From: DATEAV01 sp964513155 | GTDB taxonomy: Bacteria; Chloroflexota; Anaerolineae; Anaerolineales; E44-bin32 | NCBI GenBank assembly: GCA_964513155.1 | Contig: CAZEMA010000052.1 | Location: 1-16,894 of the forward strand | DNA length: 16,894 nucleotides | Reading direction: 5' to 3' | Shown: piece after piece, positions 5,944 to 12,954 of the stretch | Layout of the letters: each line of letters starts with the position of its first letter | Numbering within the stretch: position 1 is the first letter of the stretch | Program-made: the position numbers and the translations under genes | Notes under the pieces: model-generated | What the model saw: the letters and a program-made list of their open reading frames with translations, nothing else | What the model was told of the DNA's origin: nothing | The model's database searches: none

Positions 5944-7188
5944 ATGAACACACACACGCCCGTCCCTATCCTCCAGGACCGCCACATCTTGCTCGGCGTC
6001 ACCGGCTCGATCGCGGCCTACAAGTCGCCCGACCTGGCCTCCAGGCTAACCCAGGCTGGCGCCCTTGTGGACGTCATCCTGACCCAGGCGGCCGAGAAGT
6101 TCGTCAGCCCGGTGACATTCCAGTCGGTGACCAGCCGCCGGGCCTACACCGACGCTGACCTGTGGGGTCAGGAGGCTCACATTCTGCACGTCGCCCTGGC
6201 CGAGGAAGCCGAACTCCTGGTCATCGCGCCGGCCACGGCCAACACGCTGGCGCATCTGGCCACCGGCCAGGCAGGCTCGCTTCTAGCCATCGCCGCGCTG
6301 GCCGCCCGCTGCCCGCTGGTGGTCGCGCCCGCTATGGACGCGCGCATGTTCGAGCACCCGGCCACGCAGGCCAACCTGGAGATCTTGCGCCAGCGGGGTG
6401 CGATCATCGCCGGCCCCGGGGAGGGGAGGATGGCCTCCGGCTTGATCGGCCGTGGCCGGATGCTGGAACCGACCGAGCTGGTAGGCTACGTCCGCTTGGC
6501 CCTCGGCCGGAGCGGGCCCCTCGCCGGCTGCAAGCTAGTCGTCACTGCCGGCGGCACCGAAGAACCCATCGACCCCGTGCGCGTCATCACCAATCGCTCC
6601 TCCGGCAAGCAGGGCTTCGCCCTGGCCCAGGCCGCCATCGACCGGGGCGCCTCCGTCTGCCTGGTCACCGGCCCCACCTCGCTCGAGACGCCTGTGGGCG
6701 CCGAGCGGATCGACGTGCGCACCGCAGCGGAGATGGCTGCCGCCGTGTTGGAGGTCGCCGCCGAGGCCGAGGCGCTCTTGATGGCCGCCGCCGTGGCGGA
6801 CTTCCGCCCCGAGGAATCCGTGCCGCAGAAACTCAAGCGGGGGCGGGGCGCGCCTGAGCTGCGCCTAGTGCCAGCGGACGACATACTCGCCTTGGTCGCT
6901 GCCCAGCGCAAGAAGAGCGGCCGCCCGGAGGTCGTGGTCGGGTTCGCCGCTGAAAGCCAGGATGTGCTGGCCAACGCCCGCGCCAAGCTTCAGGCCAAGG
7001 GCCTGTCGCTAATTGTGGCCAATGACATCACCGCGACTGACGCCGGCTTCGCTGTCGATACCAACCGGGTGACCCTGATCGACCCCAGCGGAAGCGTGCA
7101 GGAACTCCCGCTGATGACCAAGGCCGAGGTGGCCGAGGTTGTACTTCAGCGCGTGGTCGAGATGCTCATCCAGCGCCTGGCGGGCTAG
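5944..7188 (+). CDS. coaBC: CoaBC: phosphopantothenoylcysteine decarboxylase / phosphopantothenate-cysteine ligase
   Basis: This 414-aa bifunctional cytosolic enzyme couples cysteine to 4'-phosphopantothenate and decarboxylates the product to 4'-phosphopantetheine on the way to coenzyme A. The N-terminal flavin-dependent CoaC domain shows GVTGSIAAYK (18-27), the catalytic histidine H79 in EAHILHV, and APATANT (95-101). It continues with PAMDARM (129-135) and GRMASGLIGRGRM (161-173). The C-terminal CoaB domain shows TAGGTEEPIDPVRVITNRSSGKQG (from T201), AAAVADFRP and KLKR, followed by the late VANDI block. ATG 5944 fits the family start; only a weak GGGGAG precedes it. Oddities: lined up with E. 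coli, Asn125 is Asp (D132) and the active-site Cys158 is Ser (S165). Both changes may be normal for this phylum. The DUF72 gene follows after 75 nt. Confidence 0.95.
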   Translation: MNTHTPVPILQDRHILLGVTGSIAAYKSPDLASRLTQAGALVDVILTQAAEKFVSPVTFQSVTSRRAYTDADLWGQEAHILHVALAEEAELLVIAPATANTLAHLATGQAGSLLAIAALAARCPLVVAPAMDARMFEHPATQANLEILRQRGAIIAGPGEGRMASGLIGRGRMLEPTELVGYVRLALGRSGPLAGCKLVVTAGGTEEPIDPVRVITNRSSGKQGFALAQAAIDRGASVCLVTGPTSLETPVGAERIDVRTAAEMAAAVLEVAAEAEALLMAAAVADFRPEESVPQKLKRGRGAPELRLVPADDILALVAAQRKKSGRPEVVVGFAAESQDVLANARAKLQAKGLSLIVANDITATDAGFAVDTNRVTLIDPSGSVQELPLMTKAEVAEVVLQRVVEMLIQRLAG

Positions 7189-7216
7189 CCTTGAGCCCGT
7201 GGTCTCTTCGTCGTCT

Positions 7217-7235
7217 GTGGCCAGGAGCTGGCCAC
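7217..7235. repeat. Hairpin between coaBC and the DUF72 gene
   Basis: GTGGCCAG (7217-7224) and CTGGCCAC (7228-7235) form a perfect 8-bp stem with a GAG loop, 28 nt after the coaBC stop. No T-tract follows, so it is either a weak terminator or an RNA-stability hairpin. Confidence 0.55.
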
Positions 7236-7263
7236 GGATTGGCCTAATTGCGCGGACGACGGG

Positions 7264-8037
7264 ATGGGTCGCAGGATGGCTCACATCGGCTGCATGCTGC
7301 TGGGCACGCAGGGGTTCGCCTTCGACGACTGGGTTGGTCCCTTCTACCCCGCGGGCACCCCGAAGGCCGCCTACCTCGAAGCCTACGCCCAGCATTTCCC
7401 GACCGTCGAAATCGACTCGACCTTCTACGGCGCCCCGCGCCCGGCTGTCGTGCGGGGATGGCGCCAGCGGACGCCAGACAGTTTCCGCTTCGCTGCCAAG
7501 TTCCCCAAGTCGATTACCCACGATAAGAAGCTTGAGGACGCCTCCGCGGAGACGCACGCCTTCGTCGGGCTCATGCAGGAGTTGGGCGAGAAGCTGGCTG
7601 TCCTCACCCTGCAGTTCGCCTACGACTTCACGCCCGAAGCCTTTGAGAGGCTGGATGCGTTCCTGGGATCGCTGCCGCCGGGCCCCCGCTACGCGGTCGA
7701 GATTCGCAACCGCAAGTGGCTTACCACAGGACTCGCCCAGATGCTCTCCTCACACCACGCGGCCCTCGTGCTGCAGGACCTGTACTACATGCCCCGCATG
7801 GACTGGATCACGGCCGATTTCACCGTCATCCGCTGGCTCGGCCGTCGCAGCGATATCGAGCGTTTCGACCGCATCCAGATCGATCGCACAAAGGAACTGA
7901 GCGGATGGGCGGAGCGTGTTCGGAAGTTCCTCGGCGACGGGGTCGACGTCTACGGCTACTTCAACAACCACTTCGCCGGGCATAGCCCAGCCAGCGTACG
8001 CATGTTCCAAGAGATGGTGGAGAGGAGCAAGACCTAG
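7264..8037 (+). CDS. DUF72 family protein (YecE-like)
   Basis: This 257-aa protein has the DUF72 TIM-barrel-like pattern. The N-terminus reads LLGTQGFAFDDWVGPFYP, followed by TVEIDSTFYGAP and FAAKFPKSITHDKKL. YAVEIRNRKW lies in the middle, and VYGYFNNHFAGHSPASVRMF near the C-terminus. The biochemical function of the family is not established. No signal peptide or membrane segment is seen. The start is uncertain: ATG 7264, 7276 and 7294 are in frame and none has a convincing Shine-Dalgarno. The family core begins near residue 12. It may be co-transcribed with coaBC (75-nt gap containing a hairpin). Confidence 0.85.
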   Translation: MGRRMAHIGCMLLGTQGFAFDDWVGPFYPAGTPKAAYLEAYAQHFPTVEIDSTFYGAPRPAVVRGWRQRTPDSFRFAAKFPKSITHDKKLEDASAETHAFVGLMQELGEKLAVLTLQFAYDFTPEAFERLDAFLGSLPPGPRYAVEIRNRKWLTTGLAQMLSSHHAALVLQDLYYMPRMDWITADFTVIRWLGRRSDIERFDRIQIDRTKELSGWAERVRKFLGDGVDVYGYFNNHFAGHSPASVRMFQEMVERSKT

Positions 8038-8039
8038 CC

Positions 8040-8579
8040 CCACGCACCAAGCCAGACGAAAAACCTCGCCATCCTTCGGCCGACCGACTCCCCGAGGCAA
8101 CGCCAGTGCCCCTCGGCCCGGAGGCCTTCCCCGCCAATGTGGACCCGCTGACCGGCTCCAGCGCTGCCGATCCGTCGCTGCTCGACCGCCGGCCGGTCCT
8201 CGCGAGGATCTCCCCCCTCCCCTTCGCCGGACGCCCTCAGGCCGGCCAGGCCTACACCGACCTCGTATGGGAGCAGTCCATCAGCGAAGGGGCGACTTGC
8301 TTCGTCGCCCTCTTCTACGGTTGGGAGGCGCCCCAGGTCAGGCCGATGCCTTCCGCCCGCCTGGCTGATGGACAGATCGCCCCGCTCTACGGCGGCATCC
8401 TGGGTCTCGCCAGCGGTGACAAGTACACCCTCAAATCGGCATACGCCGCCCAAGGCAAGCCCTCCCCTTTCCGTGCCGGGAGCACCTGGTTCGACATCGT
8501 CGGCCGGGGATCGACCGCTAGGCAGTTCGAGCCCGACTCCTGGAAGGCCCATTCTTCCCCCGGCCTTGGCCGATCGGCA
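8040..8579 (+). pseudogene. Decayed fragment of a DUF3048 (YerB-like) protein
   Basis: In the frame of GTG 8106 the translation reads like the N-terminal DUF3048 domain: PLGPEAFPANVDPLTG, then RRPVLARIS, RPQAGQAYTDLVWEQ and FVALFYGWEAPQVRP. PLYGGILGLASGDKY follows. The frame is already open from just after the DUF72 stop with a Pro-rich linker, but the signal peptide/lipoprotein start expected for this family is missing. Similarity fades after about 8450. There is no stop before the terminator at 8580, and the frame then runs into the antisense gene. The family is usually well over 300 aa. I infer a gene remnant truncated at both ends. A short expressed protein cannot be excluded. The family link is from memory of its motifs. 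Confidence 0.6.
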
Positions 8580-8607
8580 AAACGCCGGCGTGAGTGCGCC
8601 GGCGTTT
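8580..8607 (-). terminator. Intrinsic terminator, possibly bidirectional
   Basis: AAACGCCGGCG (8580-8590) and CGCCGGCGTTT (8597-8607) are perfect 11-nt arms around a 6-nt loop. On the minus strand the stem ends in TTTT, about 40 nt after the stop of the 84-aa gene, so it most likely ends the pncC operon. On the plus strand TTTCTATT follows, so it may also stop transcripts from coaBC/DUF72. Confidence 0.85.
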
Positions 8608-8646
8608 CTATTCCCCTGGATTGTCCTCTCCCGAGATCCTGCCCCA

Positions 8647-8901
8647 TCAGGCCGCGGCCCGTCCGCCCTCCGGCGCCCGGCATAGCCACCAGGTGCCGCC
8701 GGCGCGGGCTGGGTCGGGCGCGAGTGCCAACTCGTAGACCCGGTCGTCGGGCGTCATGACCAGGAAGTGGTGCTCGTTGTCCTGGTCCCACTGGCGGCCG
8801 AGGGACACCACGACATGCCGGCGGCCACGCCATTCGAAGGTTAGTGGGCGGATGGAGCCGCCGGCCTCGAAGCGCGCCTCCACGGTGATCGCCTGCCTCA
8901 T
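8647..8901 (-). CDS. Conserved-looking 84-aa protein, coupled to pncC
   Basis: I do not assign a function. The protein is small, soluble and rich in Trp, Arg and aromatic residues: PLTFEWRGRRHVVVSLGRQWDQ is followed by EHHFLVMTPDDRVYEL and TWWLCRAP. This suggests a compact all-beta domain. The pattern resembles the DUF6504-type proteins I recall, but this is weak. ATG 8901 lies 2 nt after the pncC stop. Its Shine-Dalgarno GGAGGG sits inside the last codons of pncC with 6-nt spacing, so translation is probably coupled. The strong terminator at 8580-8607 follows. Confidence 0.75.
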   Translation of the reverse strand: MRQAITVEARFEAGGSIRPLTFEWRGRRHVVVSLGRQWDQDNEHHFLVMTPDDRVYELALAPDPARAGGTWWLCRAPEGGRAAA

Positions 8902-8903
8902 GC

Positions 8904-9380
8904 CTAGCCCTCCAGGGTTCGGAGGAGCAACCTCAGCGCGGCCTCGGCCGATTGGGTCTTGATCTCAAGACGGTCGCCCTGCCAGACGTGCCGTTCAGCC
9001 TGTTGGCCCTCGCGGCTGCTGATCGCTATCCATGTCAGCCCCACCGGCTTGTCGGGCAGGCCTCCGCCCGGGCCGGCGATGCCAGTGACGGATAGGCCGA
9101 CGTCGGCCCCCAGCGCCTGTCGGGCGCCAAGCGCCATCTCCAGCGCCGTCTCCTGGCTCACCGCCCCGTGCTTGTAGAGGGTGTCATGGCTCACCTTCAG
9201 CAGGCGTTCCTTGGCCTCGTAGGCATAGGCCACCACGCCCCCCAGGTAGTACTCTGAAGACCCGGGGACATTGGTCAGGCGGTGTCCGAGCAGGCCGCCC
9301 GTGCACGACTCCCCGGTAGCCAAGGTCCAGCCTCGGGCCTTGATCGCTTTCCCCACCTGAACCTCAAGCGGCTCGTCCAT
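8904..9380 (-). CDS. pncC: Nicotinamide-nucleotide amidohydrolase (CinA C-terminal domain)
   Basis: This 158-aa protein is a stand-alone CinA C-terminal domain. The family deamidates nicotinamide mononucleotide to nicotinate mononucleotide in pyridine-nucleotide recycling. The signature ATGESCTGG (21-29) contains the active-site serine region. SVTGIAGPGGG (97-107) is the second conserved loop. The NMN-binding strands GVVAYAYEAKERLL and HGAVSQETALEMA match the family. The N-terminal molybdopterin-binding-like domain of full CinA is absent, which is normal for PncC. I chose ATG 9380 because GGGAG lies 5 nt upstream and a TATAAT promoter lies ~45 nt upstream; the frame is open further but lacks family features. 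Confidence 0.93.
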   Translation of the reverse strand: MDEPLEVQVGKAIKARGWTLATGESCTGGLLGHRLTNVPGSSEYYLGGVVAYAYEAKERLLKVSHDTLYKHGAVSQETALEMALGARQALGADVGLSVTGIAGPGGGLPDKPVGLTWIAISSREGQQAERHVWQGDRLEIKTQSAEAALRLLLRTLEG

Positions 9381-9423
9381 CTCGACTCCCGTCCCAGCCA
9401 GCTCGACGCTGGCCTGTGTCGAG

Positions 9424-9429
9424 ATTATA
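9424..9429 (-). promoter_or_regulatory. -10 box (TATAAT) of the pncC operon
   Basis: A perfect TATAAT on the minus strand lies 43 nt before the pncC ATG. The start point would fall near 9417, leaving a ~37-nt leader with a Shine-Dalgarno. No clear -35 hexamer is seen at 17 nt. Confidence 0.6.
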
Positions 9430-9590
9430 CACGTCCCGGGCCACGGGCTGCCGCGGCAGGGGCGTAGCGCCGCGCGCCCACTCCCGAAACAAGGGATCCT
9501 CGCCGACCCTCGGCTCCAACCCGTCCTCTGCGCCCCGAGCCGCTTCCCGGGGAAACCAGGTGCCTTCTTGACCATCCCCTGCGCGGCCGA

Positions 9591-9619
9591 TTGACACGTA
9601 CCCGGCCGGAGGGTATGCT
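9591..9619 (+). promoter_or_regulatory. Consensus sigma70 promoter of xseA (leaderless)
   Basis: TTGACA (9591-9596) is a perfect -35 box, followed after exactly 17 nt by TATGCT (9614-9619). The ATG at 9627 lies 7 nt after the -10 box, so the mRNA should start at or within a base of the start codon. This is the clearest promoter in the window. Confidence 0.8.
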
Positions 9620-9626
9620 CCTCAAC

Positions 9627-10886
9627 ATGAACCAGATCCCACTCTGGGGACTTGAGGCTTCGCCGGTCTGGTCGGTTGCTGGGATCAACCGCTACCTACG
9701 CGAGTTGCTGGAGAGCGACTACCGGCTACAGGATCTATGGGTGGCGGGCGAGGTCTCCAACGCCTCCCGACCCGCCTCCGGCCACTTCTACTTCACCCTG
9801 AAGGACGCCGAAGCCTCGCTGCGCTGCGTCATGTGGCGCTCCGATGTTGCCCGCCAAACGTTCCTGCCTCGCGACGGCCAGGCGGTCGAGGTTCACGGGC
9901 GGATCAGCTTGTACGAGGCCGGAGGCCAATATCAACTATACGCGGACGCCTTGCGGCCGGCGGGGGAGGGCGCCCTCTTCCAGGAGTTCCTGCGTCTGAA
10001 GGCCCGGCTGGAGGCTGAAGGCTTGTTCGCCCCCGAACGCAAGCGCCCGTTGCCCGCCTGGCCAGCCCGGATCGGCGTCGTGACCTCGCCCACCGGCGCC
10101 GCCCTGCAGGATGTCCTCAACGTGCTTCGCCGGCGTTTCCCGCTGGCCGGGGTTGTGCTGGCGCCCACGCCGGTCCAGGGCGCCGAGGCGCCAGCCGGCA
10201 TCGTCGCCGCGCTTCGAGCAGTCAACAGATACAGCCACCCGGATGTCATCCTCTTGGTGCGCGGCGGCGGTTCCCTGGAGGACCTGGCGGCGTTCAACGA
10301 TGAGGCGGTGGCCCGGGCTATTGTCGCCTCGAAGGCCCCGGTCGTCTCGGGCGTCGGACACGAGACCGATTTCACAATCGCCGATTTCGCCGCCGACGTG
10401 CGCGCCCCCACCCCCTCCGCCGCAGCCGAGATCGTCACCCCCGACCGGTTGGAACTCAAGCAGACCGTGGAAGGGGCCCGCCGCTCGCTGGCCGACTCCT
10501 TCGCCGATCTGGTGCAGAGGTCTCGTTGGTCACTGGCCGACCGCGGGGCGGCGCTCCGGCTGGCCTCTCCGCGCAGCCGGGTGGCCAACGCCCGCCAGCG
10601 TGTCGACGACATGGTCCGCCGATCGGCAACGCTCCTGCGCCACTACCTGGAACTGCGCCGGGCGGCGATTTCCGGACTCGTGGGGGCCTTGAAGGCCGTC
10701 GATCCTCTGGCCGTGCTGGACCGCGGCTATGCCGTGGTGCGGCGGGCCGACGATGGCAGCCTGGTCCGCTCGGTCCGCCAGGTTCGCGCCGGGGATGGGC
10801 TGCAGGTGCGCGTGAGCGACGGGACCTTCCCCGCCGAGGCCAGGCCGCACCGGAAGGCCCAGCAAGGTGATGAGAAGACACCTTAG
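9627..10886 (+). CDS. xseA: Exonuclease VII large subunit
   Basis: XseA is the catalytic subunit of exonuclease VII, which trims single-stranded DNA from both ends in repair. The 419-aa protein has an N-terminal OB-fold (WSVAGINRYLRELLE...WVAGEVSN...GHFYFTLKD, residues ~14-110). The nuclease domain begins at PARIGVVTSPTGAALQD and includes LLVRGGGSLEDLAAFNDE. The signature VSGVGHETDFTIADFAADVRAPTPSAAAE holds conserved His and Asp residues. A long helical stretch (~280-365) that binds small subunits follows, then the C-terminal segment DPLAVLDRGYAVV. I chose ATG 9627 because of the promoter position; ATG 9615 lies inside the -10 box and TTG 9591 inside the -35 box. xseB lies downstream after 182 nt. 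Confidence 0.95.
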   Translation: MNQIPLWGLEASPVWSVAGINRYLRELLESDYRLQDLWVAGEVSNASRPASGHFYFTLKDAEASLRCVMWRSDVARQTFLPRDGQAVEVHGRISLYEAGGQYQLYADALRPAGEGALFQEFLRLKARLEAEGLFAPERKRPLPAWPARIGVVTSPTGAALQDVLNVLRRRFPLAGVVLAPTPVQGAEAPAGIVAALRAVNRYSHPDVILLVRGGGSLEDLAAFNDEAVARAIVASKAPVVSGVGHETDFTIADFAADVRAPTPSAAAEIVTPDRLELKQTVEGARRSLADSFADLVQRSRWSLADRGAALRLASPRSRVANARQRVDDMVRRSATLLRHYLELRRAAISGLVGALKAVDPLAVLDRGYAVVRRADDGSLVRSVRQVRAGDGLQVRVSDGTFPAEARPHRKAQQGDEKTP

Positions 10887-10958
10887 CCGGAGAAGGGAAC
10901 CGTGCATCGGGCGACTGGGGCCGCGCGGTCGCACAGGATGCAGAGCTAGAGATCTTCA

Positions 10959-11005
10959 GCGCTGGGGCCTGGCCGGAGGCGGAGCAGACAGCCAGGCCCC
11001 AGCGC
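10959..11005. repeat. 15-bp inverted repeat between xseA and xseB
   Basis: GCGCTGGGGCCTGGC (10959-10973) and its exact reverse complement (10991-11005) enclose a 17-nt purine-rich loop. It would form a very stable RNA hairpin 72 nt after the xseA stop. No T-tract follows. It could separate xseA expression from xseB, act as a stability element, or pause polymerase. Confidence 0.75.
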
Positions 11006-11023
11006 CCAACCCATCGGATGGTG

Positions 11024-11053
11024 TTGTGGGAAAGTCGCTCATCGGCGTATGAT
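11024..11053 (+). promoter_or_regulatory. Probable promoter of xseB
   Basis: TTGTGG (11024-11029), 18-nt spacer, TATGAT (11048-11053). The -10 box ends 15 nt before ATG 11069 and overlaps the approach to the GGAGAG ribosome site, so the leader would be short (~8 nt). Confidence 0.45.
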
Positions 11054-11068
11054 TGCAGGAGAGACAAT

Positions 11069-11320
11069 ATGGCCAAGGTGAAGCCGCCCGAGGAGATGAC
11101 GTACGAGCAGGCCTTCCGCGAACTGGAGATGGTTGTCCAGAAGCTTGAGGCTGGCGAACTGCCGTTGGAGGAGGCGCTGGGGCTTTTTGAGCGAGGCCAG
11201 GCCTTGGCCGGCCGATGCAGCCAGCTCCTAGACCAGGCCGAACTCCGATTGAAGCAGCTCGTCCCGGATGAGGCGGGCGGGTATGCTGAGGAGGATCTGA
11301 AGGTTGAAGAGGAAGGGTAG
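11069..11320 (+). CDS. xseB: Exonuclease VII small subunit
   Basis: This 83-aa protein is the small helical subunit that coats the XseA stalk; the two together form exonuclease VII. The family pattern is clear: MTYEQAFRELEMVVQKLEAGELPLEEALGLFERG, followed by CSQLLDQAELRL. The helical hairpin covers residues ~10-65, and an acidic tail follows (EEDLKVEEEG). ATG 11069 has GGAGAG 5 nt upstream. The stop TAG is directly followed by the GTG of the next gene, so these two are translated from one mRNA. Confidence 0.95.
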   Translation: MAKVKPPEEMTYEQAFRELEMVVQKLEAGELPLEEALGLFERGQALAGRCSQLLDQAELRLKQLVPDEAGGYAEEDLKVEEEG

Positions 11321-11776
11321 GTGAACTTGCAGGCACTCTTCGACAATCGCGTGCTGATCGCCTGCCTAGTAGCCTGGGCGCTGGCCCAGGCGATCAAGCT
11401 GCCCGTCGAGTACCTCAGGACCCGGCGCTGGAACTGGTCCCTCCTGCTGCGCGCCGGTGGGATGCCATCGTCCCACTCGACCCTGGTGACTGCGGCGGCA
11501 CATGCCATCGGCCTGACGGCTGGCTTCAGCTCTCCGGTATTCGCCATAGCAGTGGTGATCGCCATGGTCGTGATCTATGATGCCACCGGCATCCGCCGGC
11601 AGGCGGGACGCCATGCCGAGATCATCAATGCCATGGTCCAGGACCTGGTAGAGGGGCATCCGCTGCGGCAGGAGGAATTGCGCGAGGTCCTGGGCCACTC
11701 ACCCTTCGAAGCGCTGATGGGCGTGGTCCTGGGCGTCTCCGTCGCCCAGGTGGTGATCATGCTCCTGCGCGTGTGA
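11321..11776 (+). CDS. Divergent PAP2-family membrane protein (DUF212, YuiD-like)
   Basis: This 151-aa integral membrane protein has four or so hydrophobic segments (~11-25, ~52-70, ~73-88 and ~132-150). The family motifs are visible: AQAIKLPVEY, GGMPSSHSTLVTAAAHAIG, YDATGIRRQAGRHAEIIN and a C-terminal GHSPFEALMGVVLG. The middle motif resembles the acid-phosphatase/haloperoxidase SxxxHS loop. A lipid- or undecaprenyl-phosphate phosphatase role is only a suggestion for this family. The start is GTG 11321, directly after the xseB TAG. The ribosome site lies in the end of xseB (GAGGAAGGG). This tight junction makes co-expression with xseB very likely. Confidence 0.88.
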   Translation: MNLQALFDNRVLIACLVAWALAQAIKLPVEYLRTRRWNWSLLLRAGGMPSSHSTLVTAAAHAIGLTAGFSSPVFAIAVVIAMVVIYDATGIRRQAGRHAEIINAMVQDLVEGHPLRQEELREVLGHSPFEALMGVVLGVSVAQVVIMLLRV

Positions 11777-11818
11777 GGCCCCTGCCCTCGATTCCTTCCG
11801 CGCTCTCAGGAGATCGCC

Positions 11819-12868
11819 ATGCCAATCGAATCCACGCAGCGCGAGCTGTTGATCCCCTCGCCCCTTCTGGACCCCCAGGGACGGTTGAGCCAGGTGGGCT
11901 GGGCGCGCCAACCTCTATTGGACTGCAACCTCGAACACACCCGCTTCTACCGACTGCGCGCCTTCCAGCACCTGCGCCTCAAGCGCTGGGACTACTACGG
12001 TCTGACCACGCCGACCCACTTCTACTCCGCCACGCTGGCGCACCTCGGGTACATCGGCCAGGTGTTCGCCTACGTCATCGACCTGAACTCTGGTGATTAC
12101 CACGAGGAGACGCTGACTATCCCCCTCGGACGCGGCGTCGCTCTGCCGCGCAACAGCAACGAGGGGGAGAGCACGTTCGACAACGGCCGGGTGCGAATGG
12201 CCTTCGGGGCAGATCCGGGCGGCAGGCGGCTCTCGATCTCCTGGCCCGGCTTCGCTAAGGGGAAGGGGCTGGTGGCCGAGGTGCGGCTGAGCCTGCCCTC
12301 AGGACACGAGTCGATGGCGATCGTCATCCCGATCGCCGGCAACCGCTTCTACTACAATCGCAAAGTGAACTGCATGCCGGCTGAAGGCTGGGTGGAGTAT
12401 GCCGGCGAAAGGGAGACGATTCGCCCGGACAAGTGCCTGGGGAATCTCGACTGGGGGCGCGGCGTCTGGGAGTATCGCTCCTTCTGGGTTTGGGCCAGCG
12501 CCTCGGGATTCTTGCCCGACGGCCGCACGCTGGGGCTCAACCTGGGATATGGGTTCGGGGACACCTCGGCCGCCACCGAGAACGCCCTCATCCTGAGCGG
12601 CCGGATCCACAAGCTCGGCGGCGTGGACATCGCCTACACCTCGGGCGAGTTCATGCGCCCCTGGCGGATGACCTCCCCCGATGGCCGGCTCGACCTCGAG
12701 TTCGTCCCCTTCAAGGAGCGCGTGGCCAAGATCGACCTCAAGGTGCTGTCGAGCGAGGTGCACCAGATGTTTGGCCGGTATCGCGGCACTGCCCAAACCG
12801 ATGAGGGCGAGGTTCTTCGGATCGAGGGGTTGATCGGGTTCGCCGAAGAGCACCACGCGAAGTGGTAG
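11819..12868 (+). CDS. DUF2804 family protein
   Basis: This 349-aa soluble protein matches the DUF2804 pattern. The N-terminal LLDPQGRLSQVGWARQPLLDCN resembles a family block, then RLKRWDYYGLTTPTHFYSATLAHLGY. NRKVNCMPAEG, LGNLDWGRGVWEYRSFWVWASASG and LGLNLGYGFGDTSAATENALILSGRIHKLG follow in the middle. MRPWRMTSPDGRLDLEFVPF comes after that, with a C-terminal MFGRYRGTA. The family has a lipocalin/beta-barrel-like look and no established reaction; a lipid- or carotenoid-related role would be a guess. ATG 11819 has AGGAGA 5 nt upstream. It follows the DUF212 gene after 42 nt on the same strand, probably in one operon. Its 3' end meets the repeat arrays at 12872. Confidence 0.87.
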   Translation: MPIESTQRELLIPSPLLDPQGRLSQVGWARQPLLDCNLEHTRFYRLRAFQHLRLKRWDYYGLTTPTHFYSATLAHLGYIGQVFAYVIDLNSGDYHEETLTIPLGRGVALPRNSNEGESTFDNGRVRMAFGADPGGRRLSISWPGFAKGKGLVAEVRLSLPSGHESMAIVIPIAGNRFYYNRKVNCMPAEGWVEYAGERETIRPDKCLGNLDWGRGVWEYRSFWVWASASGFLPDGRTLGLNLGYGFGDTSAATENALILSGRIHKLGGVDIAYTSGEFMRPWRMTSPDGRLDLEFVPFKERVAKIDLKVLSSEVHQMFGRYRGTAQTDEGEVLRIEGLIGFAEEHHAKW

Positions 12869-12871
12869 GCA

Positions 12872-12899
12872 GACGACGGACCACGGACGATAGACGATC
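12872..12899 (+). repeat. 7-bp tandem repeat array, four units
   Basis: Four heptamers stand in tandem: GACGACG, GACCACG, GACGATA, GACGATC. They begin 3 nt after the DUF2804 stop. Their orientation is opposite to the neighbouring array at 12906-12954, so the two together form an imperfect inverted repeat that could end transcription from both converging genes. Confidence 0.75.
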
Positions 12900-12905
12900 G
12901 GCCGG

Positions 12906-12954
12906 CGTGGTCTGTGGTCAACGGTCCATCGTCTATCGTCTATCGTCCATCGTC
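12906..12954 (-). repeat. 7-bp tandem repeat array, seven units, overlapping murJ
   Basis: Read on the minus strand, seven heptamers follow each other: GACGATG, GACGATA, GACGATA, GACGATG, GACCGTT, GACCACA, GACCACG. The first three encode most of the last residues of MurJ (TMDDRR) and its TAG stop. The consensus is GACSAYR. The array ends at GGCCGG, which separates it from the four-unit array in the other orientation. Confidence 0.8.

Noticed and set aside
8034..8552. Minus-strand frame of 172 codons opposite the DUF3048 fragment
   Set aside because: The plus-strand translation matches a known domain pattern while this one is Gly/Arg-rich without motifs, and it lies beyond the terminator of its strand.
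9615..9626. Alternative xseA start at ATG 9615 with GGAGGG upstream
   Set aside because: The ATG lies within the -10 box and the purine run is only 1 nt away, too close to act as a Shine-Dalgarno.
10456..11565. Minus-strand frame of 369 codons opposite xseA/xseB/DUF212
   Set aside because: It is a GC-driven shadow of three recognised genes.
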